The notes under the pieces were generated by a model, which was not told the origin of the DNA, did no database searches, and was given only the letters and a program-made list of their open reading frames with translations. Both the position numbers and the translations under genes were made by a program. Positions 1 through 8,580 of a DNA stretch of 64,000 nucleotides are shown in pieces (the first letter of the stretch is position 1; each line of letters starts with the position of its first letter). Source of the stretch: Verrucomicrobiales bacterium (GTDB lineage Bacteria > Verrucomicrobiota > Verrucomicrobiia > Verrucomicrobiales > DEV007); contig JAKISY010000010.1 of the NCBI GenBank assembly GCA_021648365.1, positions 1-64,000 on the forward strand. The letters are read 5' to 3'.

Positions 1-398
1 TTCTCAAAGGTTCAATAACTGGGGGAATCATCGAGAAATTCATATCTTCAAGAATCGATAGAAAGAGGGCTGAGTCCATGCGCTTTGCCGGGTGATGCGC
101 AATCCACTAACTTATCACTCTCCAGAACATACGAATGCTGCGAGATTTGCGTTCGTTCGTCAACTTTTTTTCGTTAAAAAGTGACGATAAATGAAACTTT
201 GCTGGAATAAAGAAGTGGGGGTTGTTGATGTATTTCCAATTTTATAACCACACCACTAATCAATCGACCATCACCCCCTTCTAATTGATGAAGTGAACAG
301 CAATCACCAATTGGAAAGTAAGTGCTTGATTGATTTCCTGTGGTTGATACCTTCAGCTTATTGCCTTAGCCCTATGGCGAAACTACACCATTCATATA
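1..398. other. Intergenic stretch, no gene recognised
   Basis: No open frame with recognisable protein character and no tRNA-like fold was found in this AT-rich leader. It probably holds the promoter of the DUF1573 lipoprotein gene starting at 399, but no convincing -35/-10 pair stands out. Confidence 0.4.
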
Positions 399-1199
399 AT
401 GACTGACTCTCCTTCAAACAGACAGAATTTAGATTTTTTCTCGCAACTTCAGCTTACCAAGCTAGTAAAATGCGGTTTTTACTTTTGCCTGATAAGCTGG
501 ACGTTTATAAACTTCTCCTGCTCGCCTACGCCACAAAACAAAAAAACAACCGAGGATGCTGTGAGAGACTCCATCTCAGGCACTGATTCACCTGCTTCCA
601 GCTCTGCAGATATTTTGAGCTGGGAACGCAGTCATATCGATGCTTCTTTCCATCCTAAAGATGGAGAGCTGATCTTAATCTACCCTTTCACCGTAACAGG
701 TAAGGAAGCTGTCACCATCAAGTCTGTGACTCCTGACTGCGATTGCCTAGTGGTGCCGCTACCGCAAAAAACGTTTCAACCTGGTGAAACTGGTCAGCTG
801 GAGGTCAAATTTCTAGCAGGCACGCGAACTGGCAAACAAGAACGCGTAATCGAGGTTAGTATTGAAGGGCAAAAACAAGTCATCAAGCTGACTGCCACTA
901 TCGAAGTGCCGGAGATCATCAATGCTGAACCCAAAGCACTGATTTGGAAGGTGGGAGAAGACGCGAAAAGCAAGGAGATCACCCTGAACCTCAGTGAAGC
1001 CTTGAAGATCACCAGCTCTCAAAGCTCGTCAAAGCATTTCCAAGTCGAACTGATCGAAAGCTCGCCCAACAAAATATGGACGATCAAGATCACCCCAAAA
1101 GACACCAACAAGTCCAGATCGAGCATGATCATGCTGCGCACGGACTACCCACACCGCCCCTGGGATCGGATGGTGATCAACGCCCGCATCGAGCCTTGA
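399..1199 (+). CDS. DUF1573 domain lipoprotein
   Basis: 266-residue exported protein. A hydrophobic segment (about residues 26-40) ends in a lipobox, INFSC, with Cys41 as the predicted lipidated residue, followed by a Ser/Thr/Asp-rich linker. Residues of about 95-170 match the DUF1573 pattern: an Ig-like beta-sandwich with a TPDCDC segment and a PGETGQLEV...RTGKQERVIEV stretch. The family is common in Verrucomicrobia and Bacteroidetes, and its function is unknown. The N-terminus before the hydrophobic segment is long, so the true start may be further in, but there is no later ATG before the lipobox. It stands alone, with degraded sequence downstream. Confidence 0.8.
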   Translation: MTDSPSNRQNLDFFSQLQLTKLVKCGFYFCLISWTFINFSCSPTPQNKKTTEDAVRDSISGTDSPASSSADILSWERSHIDASFHPKDGELILIYPFTVTGKEAVTIKSVTPDCDCLVVPLPQKTFQPGETGQLEVKFLAGTRTGKQERVIEVSIEGQKQVIKLTATIEVPEIINAEPKALIWKVGEDAKSKEITLNLSEALKITSSQSSSKHFQVELIESSPNKIWTIKITPKDTNKSRSSMIMLRTDYPHRPWDRMVINARIEP

Positions 1200-1328
1200 G
1201 ATTTGGCTATCTCACACGCCCAGTTGGACTTCATCGAAGTCCAATACTAGGGCAAATCAGACTTGAGCCAAGGCTAATTGTGAATGTGTGATTTTGATCT
1301 GATGACGAATAACGAACGCCATATCCGG

Positions 1329-1397
1329 CTTCAGCCCCTGCAGGCGAGACGCCCGCAGCTACTCATCCTTCAGCCCCTGCAGGCGAGACGCCCGCAG
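1329..1397. repeat. Pair of 30-bp direct repeats with REP-like dyad
   Basis: Two identical 30-bp copies lie at 1329-1358 and 1368-1397, separated by 9 bp. Each contains a near-perfect hairpin with arms CTGCAGGCG and CGCCCGCAG around AGA. The form resembles a bacterial repetitive extragenic palindrome. The pair interrupts the remnant reading frame that ends at 1535. Confidence 0.75.
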
Positions 1398-1535
1398 TGC
1401 CCTAACCTACAAATCCAACATCCCGCCAATGCCCCCGCCACCGTCACCCTAAAGCCTGGCACCCATCAACTCACCGCCATCGATCCCTAATACAGCAGCC
1501 GCACTTCCGTCACCATCCGAGTCGAGAGCTTGTGA
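1398..1535 (+). pseudogene. Decayed gene end, PBP1C C-terminal-domain-like
   Basis: Frame 3 translates to a short Ig-like tail: TVTLKPGTHQLTAIDP, then an in-frame stop at 1488-1490, then YSSRTSVTIRVESL and a second stop at 1533-1535. The pattern G-x-H-x-L-T-x-x-D...S-V-T-I-R-V resembles the last strands of the C-terminal domain of penicillin-binding protein 1C. The similarity is short, so the parent family is a guess. With the REP-like repeats just upstream and no start region, this reads as the 3' remnant of a deleted gene. The rest of the 1200-1676 gap holds no other feature that I can see. Confidence 0.4.
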
Positions 1536-1676
1536 AGAGCAAGCGTAAGTGAAGCCTTATTAAGGATACCCACACTACTTTCTGTAGCTCATATTTTTTC
1601 CCTCCTCTTGCAGCCACCTTGCAAAATCAAATAAAATACTTGCCCATTCACCCCATTTGCCCTCTACCTTATCCGC

Positions 1677-2924
1677 ATGATACGTATTGGCATAATCGGT
1701 TGCGGGAGAATCCTCGCTGCACACCTGCAAGCTTACCGACTCCTTCGTGATGCAGGTATTCACAGCTTTGAAATCACCGCGCTTTGCTCACGCAAAGCTA
1801 GCGATGCACAAAGCTACATTCAACGCGGCGCGGGACCCGTCCAACGCAAAGCTGTCAGCACCATGCCCGGCGACCCGCTCGCCATCGATGACGAATATTT
1901 GTCCGACTTCCAACCTGGAGTCGAGGTCGAGGTCTTCACCGACTACGAAGAAATGATCGCCACTGCCAATATCGATGCGGTCAACGATTTCACCCTCCAC
2001 TCCCTGCATCACAAAATTGCAGAGCTCTGCTTCCAGCATGGCAAACATTTGATGAGCCAGAAGCCCCTCGCTATCACCATGGCTGCCGCTCGCCAAATGT
2101 GCGAACAGGCCGAGCAAGCAGGAGTGACCTTTGGTGTTTTTGAAAATGTTCGATTCAACCCAGAAACTCGCCACCTGCACTGGGCATTTTCAGCCGACGG
2201 TCCAATCGGCGATTTTCAAATGGCATTGCTCGGAAATATCGGCACTTGGTGGGCACCCGACCTCATTGTTGCGGAGACTCCCTGGCGTCATGAGTTGATT
2301 CAAGCTGGCGGCATCGCCCTCGATCTCGGCCCGCACATGTTCAACCTCATTCGCTACATATCCGGTGACATCAAAGACGTCAGCGCGCGCACTTCAGTGG
2401 TAGAACCCAAGCGCTACCTGCTTCGCGATGGTGAAAAAATCGGTGCTATCAGCTGCGATGCTGACGATACTTTCTACGCCTCCTTTGCCACCACCTCGGG
2501 AGCTAGCGGCACAATCTTCGGCGGATGGTCTGGCCACGGTACCCCTACGACCATCGACCATGGCCCCGTCTTTTACGGCAGCAAAGGCCGGATCTGCTCA
2601 GACCAAGTTCACCTCGATGGCGAGAGCTCAGCGCAGTCCCTTGCTGAACTATATCAAAACAACGCTTCCGTTGATCGCATTGAACAAGATTTCCCTCACG
2701 GCATCAAAGACGGCTTCGCGCTCAATCAACTCGACTGGTTGCAAGCCATACTCGAAAACCGCCAGCCTGAAACGTCGGGTCACGAAGGCCTCATGGATCT
2801 CGCCTGCGCCTACGCCATCGTCGAATCCGCCAAAGCGGGTCGCACCGTCACCATCGATGAAATCTTAAGCGGCGAATTACGAGATTATCAAATCCCCATC
2901 GACCAGCACCACGGTATCAAATAA
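1677..2924 (+). CDS. Gfo/Idh/MocA family oxidoreductase
   Basis: 415-residue NAD(P)-dependent oxidoreductase. The N-terminal Rossmann fold opens IRIGIIGCGRILAAH (residues 2-16). A second landmark is MSQKPLAI (about residues 122-129), at the place of the family's EKP motif but with Gln before Lys-Pro. GPHMFNLIRYI near residue 220 fits the catalytic His region. There is no signal peptide, unlike the Tat-exported paralogues at 34597 and 47150, so this copy should act in the cytoplasm on a sugar or polyol derivative. The substrate cannot be read from sequence. It converges with the minus-strand gene ending at 2984. Confidence 0.85.
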   Translation: MIRIGIIGCGRILAAHLQAYRLLRDAGIHSFEITALCSRKASDAQSYIQRGAGPVQRKAVSTMPGDPLAIDDEYLSDFQPGVEVEVFTDYEEMIATANIDAVNDFTLHSLHHKIAELCFQHGKHLMSQKPLAITMAAARQMCEQAEQAGVTFGVFENVRFNPETRHLHWAFSADGPIGDFQMALLGNIGTWWAPDLIVAETPWRHELIQAGGIALDLGPHMFNLIRYISGDIKDVSARTSVVEPKRYLLRDGEKIGAISCDADDTFYASFATTSGASGTIFGGWSGHGTPTTIDHGPVFYGSKGRICSDQVHLDGESSAQSLAELYQNNASVDRIEQDFPHGIKDGFALNQLDWLQAILENRQPETSGHEGLMDLACAYAIVESAKAGRTVTIDEILSGELRDYQIPIDQHHGIK

Positions 2925-2983
2925 CTCCCCAACCCATGCCCTGGAGGGGCAAGTTCCACCTTGCCCTCATTTTCACCAAGCTC

Positions 2984-3832
2984 TTACTTGCCTGATGTAG
3001 CTTTCTCCATCGCCAAGTTAGCCATCACTTGAATAGAACCTGCGGAAAGCGTGCCCAAAATACCCGAACGCTTGCCATCGACAATACGCTCCAAAGTCAC
3101 TCCGATAGGACTACCTTCGATGGTGAAAACTGGAATCCCCTGTGCCGTGCCAGCAGTGGTGACATAGTAGGTGCGATCGCCTTTGAACACCCCCGTGATA
3201 TGCCCCATGATGACGGTAGGCATGTAGCTGTAAACTGCCGACGAACGTGACAATCCCACCACATTGTCCGCAGGCTTCGCCGTGGTAGCAAATTTAGAGA
3301 GATCCACCGCAGTGAACGTTTTACCCAGCTTCTTAGCTGCAGCGGCATCAGGCAAGATAAATGCCAAATCAATATCGGGACGTTGCGCGATCACTCGACC
3401 CGGCAATACCACGGCATCACCATAGCTGATCTCTACCTTCGAAAACTCGCTCTTCGCCGATGCCACTGTGACAATCTTGGGTTTACCATCTTTGCCCTGA
3501 AGACGAACTTTCTGCTGCACCAATCCCACACTCGCGTCTAGCGCACTGTTCGAACATACGATCAAACCATTTGGGAAAACCGTCGTTCCTAATGTGCGGC
3601 GCTGCTGCACTTTAGTAGGTAAAGGTTCTCCATCCGTGGTCGTGACCACTTTGCTCTCTGCTGTGACCACCACCAAGGCGCCCTTATATTTGTCCATCAA
3701 TACCCGAGCGGCATCGCCCAACTCTTTTTGCGCAGAAACCATCTGAGGCAATGCCAAGGCAAGCAAGCACATCAGCGTCACAGCTATTTTTGTGAACACA
3801 CGTGAAGAAAACAAAGATCGGTGATAAGACAT
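2984..3832 (-). CDS. Exported degenerate trypsin-like (HtrA-like) protein
   Basis: 282 residues with a clear signal peptide (SRVFTKIAVTLMCLLALALP, cleavage near AQ, about residue 35). The start was placed at ATG 3832 because the longer frame adds 62 unlikely residues before the signal. The body resembles an S1C/HtrA protease fold: GTTVFPNGLIVCSNSALD stands where proteases have the His-containing segment, DLAFI where they have the catalytic Asp, and AGTAQGIPVFTIEGSPIGV where they have GNSGGP. The His and Ser positions appear lost, so this is probably a binding or pseudo-protease module. No PDZ domain is present. Confidence 0.6.
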   Translation of the reverse strand: MSYHRSLFSSRVFTKIAVTLMCLLALALPQMVSAQKELGDAARVLMDKYKGALVVVTAESKVVTTTDGEPLPTKVQQRRTLGTTVFPNGLIVCSNSALDASVGLVQQKVRLQGKDGKPKIVTVASAKSEFSKVEISYGDAVVLPGRVIAQRPDIDLAFILPDAAAAKKLGKTFTAVDLSKFATTAKPADNVVGLSRSSAVYSYMPTVIMGHITGVFKGDRTYYVTTAGTAQGIPVFTIEGSPIGVTLERIVDGKRSGILGTLSAGSIQVMANLAMEKATSGK

Positions 3833-3950
3833 GATGGTATCGGTATATATTTGGGATAAAAAAGAAGTCCACGTTATAACGTGTTTGCTCAAGCTTCTAC
3901 AGGTTTTTGTGATTAAAACACCCTTTGTGACTATTATTTCATCTTTTGAC

Positions 3951-3992
3951 AAAAAAAAGCTCCCATGCTCGGTTTCCCAAGTAAGAGAGCTT
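3951..3992 (-). terminator. Probable rho-independent terminator after rpsD
   Basis: Read on the minus strand, AAGCTCTC (3985-3992) pairs with GGGAGCTT (3957-3964) around a roughly 20-nt loop, followed by a run of eight T. It lies about 80 nt past the rpsD stop and would end the ribosomal operon. One pair is G-T and the loop is long. Confidence 0.45.
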
Positions 3993-4069
3993 ATCTTTAT
4001 TTTGCTTCTGTGTCGCATGGACTTGCATCCAGAACGACTCGTCGCAAAATTTGTAGCTGTAACAACAGT

Positions 4070-4684
4070 CTATCGAGAATACAACTCGACCACCAACTGC
4101 TCGTTGACCATCGGATCGATTTCGTCACGCTCAGGAGCACGATTGACGATGCCTTTGATCGCATCGCGATCCATCGTCAGCCATTCAGCTTCAGGGCGAG
4201 ATTGAGTGGTGTCGAGCAAGCGCATCGCCAATTGCTTGGAGCGATTGTTATCTCTGACCGTGATCACATCACCTGACTGGCACTGGTAAGATGGGATATC
4301 CACCTTTTTGCCATTCACCAATACATGACCATGATTCACAAACTGTCTCGCTGCACGGCGTGTCGATCCAAGACCGAGACGGTATAGCATGTTGTCCAAA
4401 CGCATTTCCAGCAATTGAAGCAAAATGATGCCAGTCACACCGCGTTGGCGTTGTGCTTTTGCAAAATAGCCACGGAACTGTTTTTCCATAATGCCATACT
4501 GAAAACGCAATTTTTGTTTTTCAGCCAAAGCGATCGCATAATCCGATTGCTTACGGCGACGTCCACCACGAGGTCCGTGCTGTCCGGGGCCGTAAGGACG
4601 GCGTTCCAATGCCTTCGAAGGGCCAAACAAAGGCACTCCAAAACGGCGGTTGATTCTTTCAATAGGTCCAGTGTATCTAGCCAT
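4070..4684 (-). CDS. rpsD: 30S ribosomal protein S4
   Basis: 204 residues, normal length. It opens MARYTGPIERINRRFGVPLF, and the S4 RNA-binding domain is visible as MRLDNMLYRLGLGSTRRAAR...HGHVLVNGKKVDIPSYQCQSGDVI. The N-terminal zinc cysteines of some S4 proteins are absent (C-minus type). S4 nucleates 30S body assembly and in other bacteria represses its own operon. It is the last gene of the block. rpoA and rplQ, which usually follow, are not present downstream. Confidence 0.97.
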   Translation of the reverse strand: MARYTGPIERINRRFGVPLFGPSKALERRPYGPGQHGPRGGRRRKQSDYAIALAEKQKLRFQYGIMEKQFRGYFAKAQRQRGVTGIILLQLLEMRLDNMLYRLGLGSTRRAARQFVNHGHVLVNGKKVDIPSYQCQSGDVITVRDNNRSKQLAMRLLDTTQSRPEAEWLTMDRDAIKGIVNRAPERDEIDPMVNEQLVVELYSR

Positions 4685-4727
4685 GAGTCTTAATAAAAAA
4701 AATTAATATGAAATTCGATGCCCAACT

Positions 4728-5333
4728 TTACACACGACGTGCTTTGGGTGGACGACATCCGTTATGCGGCACTGGCGTCACATCAGTGATCTTGGTGATC
4801 TCCACCCCGATCGCTTGCACCGCACGCACTGCAGATTCACGCCCCACTCCAGGCCCCTTGACCCGAACTTCAGCGACTTTGAGACCGTGGCTCATTGCCT
4901 GACGCAAAGCGTCCTGACAAACCAATTGCCCAGCATAAGCTGTGCTTTTTCTCGACCCGCGGAAACCCAGTTTACCCGAGCTCGACCAACCCAATGAGTT
5001 GCCCTTTTGATCCGTGATCGTTACGATCGTATTGTTGAAAGTAGCGCGCACATGCACAATACCGGCGTGCACATTTTTGCTACTTTTAGATTTGAGAATT
5101 TTCGGTGCGTCTGCCTCCGAAGGATCCAGCTCAAGAAAAATATCCGCTGCGGTTTTTTCTTTCTTAGGCTCTTCCGCCACAGGTGTTGCGGGTGTCGCAG
5201 GAGCAGCCTCCTTTTTTTCTTCCGCAACAGGCGTAGCAGCAGGAGCTTCTTCCTTAGCCGCTGGCGCTTCCGCTGTTTTTTCTACAGCAGCCGGTTTCAC
5301 CGCTTGCTCTTCTTTTTCTGATTCTTCAGCCAT
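4728..5333 (-). CDS. rpsK: 30S ribosomal protein S11 with acidic N-terminal extension
   Basis: 201 residues against about 129 usually. The core starts near residue 86 (VHAGIVHVRATFNNTIVTITD) and ends with the typical PHNGCRPPKARRV tail. The first 75 or so residues are Ala/Glu/Lys/Pro-rich low complexity (AEESEKEEQAVKPAA, repeated APAA/TPVAEE). The start was set at ATG 5333, because the longer frame adds 17 residues of non-S11 sequence. S11 forms part of the 30S platform and the mRNA exit region, so the extension would project from the platform unless it is disordered or trimmed. Confidence 0.93.
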   Translation of the reverse strand: MAEESEKEEQAVKPAAVEKTAEAPAAKEEAPAATPVAEEKKEAAPATPATPVAEEPKKEKTAADIFLELDPSEADAPKILKSKSSKNVHAGIVHVRATFNNTIVTITDQKGNSLGWSSSGKLGFRGSRKSTAYAGQLVCQDALRQAMSHGLKVAEVRVKGPGVGRESAVRAVQAIGVEITKITDVTPVPHNGCRPPKARRV

Positions 5334-5387
5334 GATAAATGATCTTTCTCTCGCTTTTGAATAAATAGTTACAAAGTGCACCAATGA

Positions 5388-5780
5388 TTAGCGAACCACA
5401 CCGACTGTTCTGCGCTTGCCCTTACGGGTACGACTGTTGGTCGACGTCCTCTGTCCTCGCACAGGCAATCCCTTGCGGTGACGAATGCCACGATAGCAGT
5501 TGATCGAAGCGATACGCTTCATGTGACCCTGCAACTCGCGTCGCAAATCACCCTCAATCAACAATTTTCCACCTTCGCAGTTAAGTGTTTCGCTCTCAGT
5601 GATCACATGCGCAATCTTACTGACCTGCTCGTCACTCAATTCGCCAGTGCGGATATCCGCCGCTACTCCAGCTTGCTCAAGAATTTTCTTAGCCGTTGTC
5701 GGGCCGATTCCATAAACATAAGGCAATGCTGCCTCAATCCGTTTTTCGTTTGGTATTTCTACTCCTAACAATCTTGCCAT
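5388..5780 (-). CDS. rpsM: 30S ribosomal protein S13
   Basis: 130 residues, full length. The start MARLLGVEIPNEKRIEAALPYVYGIG and the C-terminal GLPVRGQRTSTNSRTRKGKRRTVG are diagnostic. It contacts the 50S subunit and P-site tRNA from the 30S head. It lies 54 nt upstream of rpsK and 49 nt downstream of rpmJ. Confidence 0.97.
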   Translation of the reverse strand: MARLLGVEIPNEKRIEAALPYVYGIGPTTAKKILEQAGVAADIRTGELSDEQVSKIAHVITESETLNCEGGKLLIEGDLRRELQGHMKRIASINCYRGIRHRKGLPVRGQRTSTNSRTRKGKRRTVGVVR

Positions 5781-5829
5781 TGTATTTCTATGCCTCCTGA
5801 AGTGATACTTCGTTTACTAAATCTAATAA

Positions 5830-5943
5830 TTAACCCTGACGCTGTTTGTGACGTGGGTTGCTACAAATAACACGCACAATGCCGTGTCTGCGAATGATCC
5901 GGCATTCGCTGCACATACGTTTTACAGATGGTCTGACTTTCAT
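5830..5943 (-). CDS. rpmJ: 50S ribosomal protein L36
   Basis: 37 residues, the standard size: MKVRPSVKRMCSECRIIRRH, ending SNPRHKQRQG. The zinc ligands are intact (C-x2-C...C-x4-H), so this is the zinc-binding form. The start was taken at ATG 5943 because the 23 codons upstream are unrelated to L36. It is the first gene after the 212-nt gap behind map. Confidence 0.95.
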   Translation of the reverse strand: MKVRPSVKRMCSECRIIRRHGIVRVICSNPRHKQRQG

Positions 5944-6031
5944 AGTTTTGTCTGGTGATTTTTTTACCCGGTCACATTTGCCAACCGATTTGATACTGGA
6001 CATAAAATCCATGCATCTGAAATCCTTTCCT

Positions 6032-6090
6032 GCCGTAGCAAATACGGCGGGAGGGAATCTGTATCACAGCTTTGCCAAGAGGCAAGCTGT
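6032..6090 (-). promoter_or_regulatory. Two hairpins in the leader before rpmJ-rpsM-rpsK-rpsD
   Basis: The 212-nt space between map and rpmJ carries two inverted repeats. One is a 6-bp stem GCCGTA/TACGGC around GCAAA (6032-6048). The other is a 10-bp stem ACAGCTT-GCC/GGCAAGCTGT with one bulge around AAGA (6066-6090). Neither is followed by a T run on the minus strand. In other bacteria S4 binds a structured leader of this gene set, so this may be that operator. This is inference from position. Confidence 0.3.
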
Positions 6091-6155
6091 GTTTCGCTTT
6101 CAGATGAATGATTTTTATAAATTTTCACTGTTTATAATAAATGTTGCCCCTATTC

Positions 6156-6962
6156 TTACCTTGCAGCCGCTACAGCAGTCGTCAGACGAGGCACGCTACG
6201 CTCTCTATAAGTGAGGATTTCTGGAGCGTCATCGGTGATCAATACGGTGTGCTCAAAGTGTGCGGACAGCGATCGGTCGGCAGTTTCAACTGTCCATTGA
6301 TCCTCTAAGACCCTCACTTCGGGTCCGCCAGCGTTCACCATCGGCTCAATCGCCAAAATCATACCCGCCCTCAAACGAGGCCCTTTGCCCATCGAACTTT
6401 TATCCCAATGGTTCGGAACCTGAGGTTCTTCGTGTAGTTTTTTACCCACTCCATGCCCTACAAATTCTTTGACCACGGTATAGCCATAAACATCGACGCA
6501 TTTTTCTACCGCTGCGCACAACTGCGCCAAGCGCACCCCATCGCGCGCAAGGTCAATCGCTGCCTGCAGGGACTCTTCGGTAGCAAATAGCAGCTGCTCG
6601 GTGGCTGGTGTCATCGTCCCGACTGCTATCGTCTTAGCGTTGTCCCCCACCCAGCCATCTTTCACGATGCCTACGTCGAGTTTGACGATATCTCCATCCT
6701 GAATCACTCGCGCACTACCGATGCCGTGTACCACCTCCTCATTCATCGAGATGCAAGTATGACCAGGGAAGCCTCGATAACCCAAAAACGCACTGGTGCA
6801 GCCGCGCTCAGCGATGAACTGCGCCGCAGCTTCATCGATCTCCTTGGTCGTTACCCCTGGGTGAATCTCAGCAGCAGTGAGCCGTAAAACCTCTGCTGCG
6901 ATTTTGCCCGCAGCACGCATGTAGTCGAGCTGCTTTCCTTTTCGGATTGGTATCGCGCTCAT
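6156..6962 (-). CDS. map: Type I methionine aminopeptidase
   Basis: 268 residues. Removes N-terminal Met from nascent proteins. The metal-ligand regions are all present in order: GHTCISMNEEVVHGIG, KLDVGIVKDGWVGDNAKT (two Asp), EFVGHGVGKKLHEEPQVPN (His), ILAIEPMVN (Glu) and EDQWTVETADRSLSAHFEHT (Glu). The start at ATG 6962 has a good ribosome-binding site, GGGAGGA, about 8 nt upstream. It lies 29 nt after secY; adk, which often sits between them, is missing. Confidence 0.96.
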   Translation of the reverse strand: MSAIPIRKGKQLDYMRAAGKIAAEVLRLTAAEIHPGVTTKEIDEAAAQFIAERGCTSAFLGYRGFPGHTCISMNEEVVHGIGSARVIQDGDIVKLDVGIVKDGWVGDNAKTIAVGTMTPATEQLLFATEESLQAAIDLARDGVRLAQLCAAVEKCVDVYGYTVVKEFVGHGVGKKLHEEPQVPNHWDKSSMGKGPRLRAGMILAIEPMVNAGGPEVRVLEDQWTVETADRSLSAHFEHTVLITDDAPEILTYRERSVPRLTTAVAAAR

Positions 6963-6991
6963 GCCCTCATTCCTCCCTAACTCTGTTCGCT

Positions 6992-8494
6992 TCAGCCTTG
7001 AGCCACTATCGAATAAGTCACTCCGACTATGACCAGAATAGCCACCACCAGGTACAACCACACCATGCCGCTACCCGTAGCCGCCGCGGTGCCTGCATTG
7101 CGATCAAAACGTCCACGGATTTTCCCTTTGCGCAAGAAGCCGTCATAGTGACGTTGTATCAAATGAGTTTCCACCTGGCGCATGATGTCGAGCAATACCC
7201 CGACCAGAATCAACAAACTGGTGCCTCCAAAAAACTGCGCCGCTTGAAAAGGCACACCCATCTGACGACTCAACATGCTCGGTAAAACAGCGATGATCGT
7301 CAGGAAAATTGCTCCAGCAAAAGTCAGACGGCTCATAGTGCGGTCAAGGAACTCAGCGGTAGGTTTCCCTGGACGCACGCCTGGCAAGTAACCGCCATTA
7401 CGTTTGAGATCTTCCGCGATCTGGTTGGGTTGAAACATAGTCGCTACCCAGAAGTATGAGAAAAAGAAAATCATCAAGGCTGACAAAGTATAATACAACC
7501 AGCCACTGCCACCGAGATTGGCAGCCAGCTTATTCGCCCAAGCAGCATCTGGAAAAGCAAACATCAAGATCTGCGAAGGGAACAACAGAATCGCCTGCGC
7601 AAAAATGATCGGCATCACACCTGCATAATTGACCTTCAAAGGCATATACTGAGTCTGTCCGCCATAGACTTTGCGACCCACTACCCGCTTGGCATAGTGC
7701 ACCGTAAGCCGCCGCTGAGCTTGCGTGATCGAGATCACCCCTGCTATCACAAAGAACAAAAAGGCGATCAATGCTACCAGCATCAAAGGTTTCATAGGAT
7801 CTTCAGTTGCACCTTCGACAAAGGTCACATACACCTGACCCAAAGCTGCCGGTAAAGCAGAGATAATATTCGCGGTGATGATCAAAGAGATACCATTACC
7901 GATACCACGATCGGTTATCTGGTCACCCATCCACATCAGCAACAAGGTGCCTGCAGTGATCACAATGATAGTAACGATCACAAATGCCATGCCGCCATCT
8001 GGCACCAGTTCACGGGTATCATTCTGGTCGATGATACCGCGTAGTAAAAAGTTCGACTGCGGGTTGATCAATGATTTTGCCAGCATGTATCCCTGGAAAA
8101 CACACAAGACAATCGCCACATAGCGAGTGTACATATTGATCTTTTGACGACCACCCTCTTCACGAGAGAGTTTGCCCAAACCTGGCAGCACCGCCGTCAT
8201 CAACTGCATCATGATCGAAGCACTGATATAAGGCATGATGCCTAATGCAAAGATAGCGCAGTTCTGAAGACCACCGCCACTGAACACATTCATCAAGGCA
8301 GCCATCGCTGCGACCCCTTGACTTTCACCCGCTTTTTCCACCCCCTCTTTCAGCCACGCTTGCAGCACGGTCACATCCACACCCGGTAAAGTGATCGATG
8401 CGCCGAGGCGTATGATCACCAACATCAGCAGCGTGAACATGATACGCTGCCGCAATTCGGGAATTTTGAAGGAGTTAGTAAATGCGGAAATCAT
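6992..8494 (-). CDS. secY: Protein translocase channel subunit SecY
   Basis: 500 residues, longer than the usual 430-445. It starts FTNSFKIPELRQRIMFTLLMLVIIRLGASI and has about ten membrane segments. Landmarks include the plug-region sequence GGGLQNCAIFALGIMPYISASIMMQL, the ADRGIGNG-type loop (TDRGIGNGISLII) and the ERAQRRLTV-type loop (TQAQRRLTVHYAKRV). The excess length lies mainly in the periplasmic loop around residues 50-75 and in the C-terminal tail. It forms the Sec pore used by the SecDF and YajC proteins encoded at 25-28 kb. Confidence 0.96.
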   Translation of the reverse strand: MISAFTNSFKIPELRQRIMFTLLMLVIIRLGASITLPGVDVTVLQAWLKEGVEKAGESQGVAAMAALMNVFSGGGLQNCAIFALGIMPYISASIMMQLMTAVLPGLGKLSREEGGRQKINMYTRYVAIVLCVFQGYMLAKSLINPQSNFLLRGIIDQNDTRELVPDGGMAFVIVTIIVITAGTLLLMWMGDQITDRGIGNGISLIITANIISALPAALGQVYVTFVEGATEDPMKPLMLVALIAFLFFVIAGVISITQAQRRLTVHYAKRVVGRKVYGGQTQYMPLKVNYAGVMPIIFAQAILLFPSQILMFAFPDAAWANKLAANLGGSGWLYYTLSALMIFFFSYFWVATMFQPNQIAEDLKRNGGYLPGVRPGKPTAEFLDRTMSRLTFAGAIFLTIIAVLPSMLSRQMGVPFQAAQFFGGTSLLILVGVLLDIMRQVETHLIQRHYDGFLRKGKIRGRFDRNAGTAAATGSGMVWLYLVVAILVIVGVTYSIVAQG

Positions 8495-8580
8495 ACTTGT
8501 CTGTCAGGTCAAAACCAAATAATACAAATCAATCAACTAAAAATCCGCGAACCGCTCGGCTCGCAGATGCTCAGCATTCT

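Noticed and set aside
1329..1397. Possible CRISPR array
   Set aside because: Only two repeats with a 9-bp spacer; no cas genes anywhere in the window.
1284..1490. 68-codon plus-strand frame across the REP-like repeats
   Set aside because: Half of it is the translated 30-bp repeat (LQPLQARRPQ twice). The rest belongs to a longer remnant that continues past its stop, so it is not an intact gene.
5007..5364. Plus-strand frames rich in Phe/Ser/Arg opposite rpsK
   Set aside because: Shadows of the low-complexity S11 extension. The same applies to frames opposite rpsE, rplV and rpsC.
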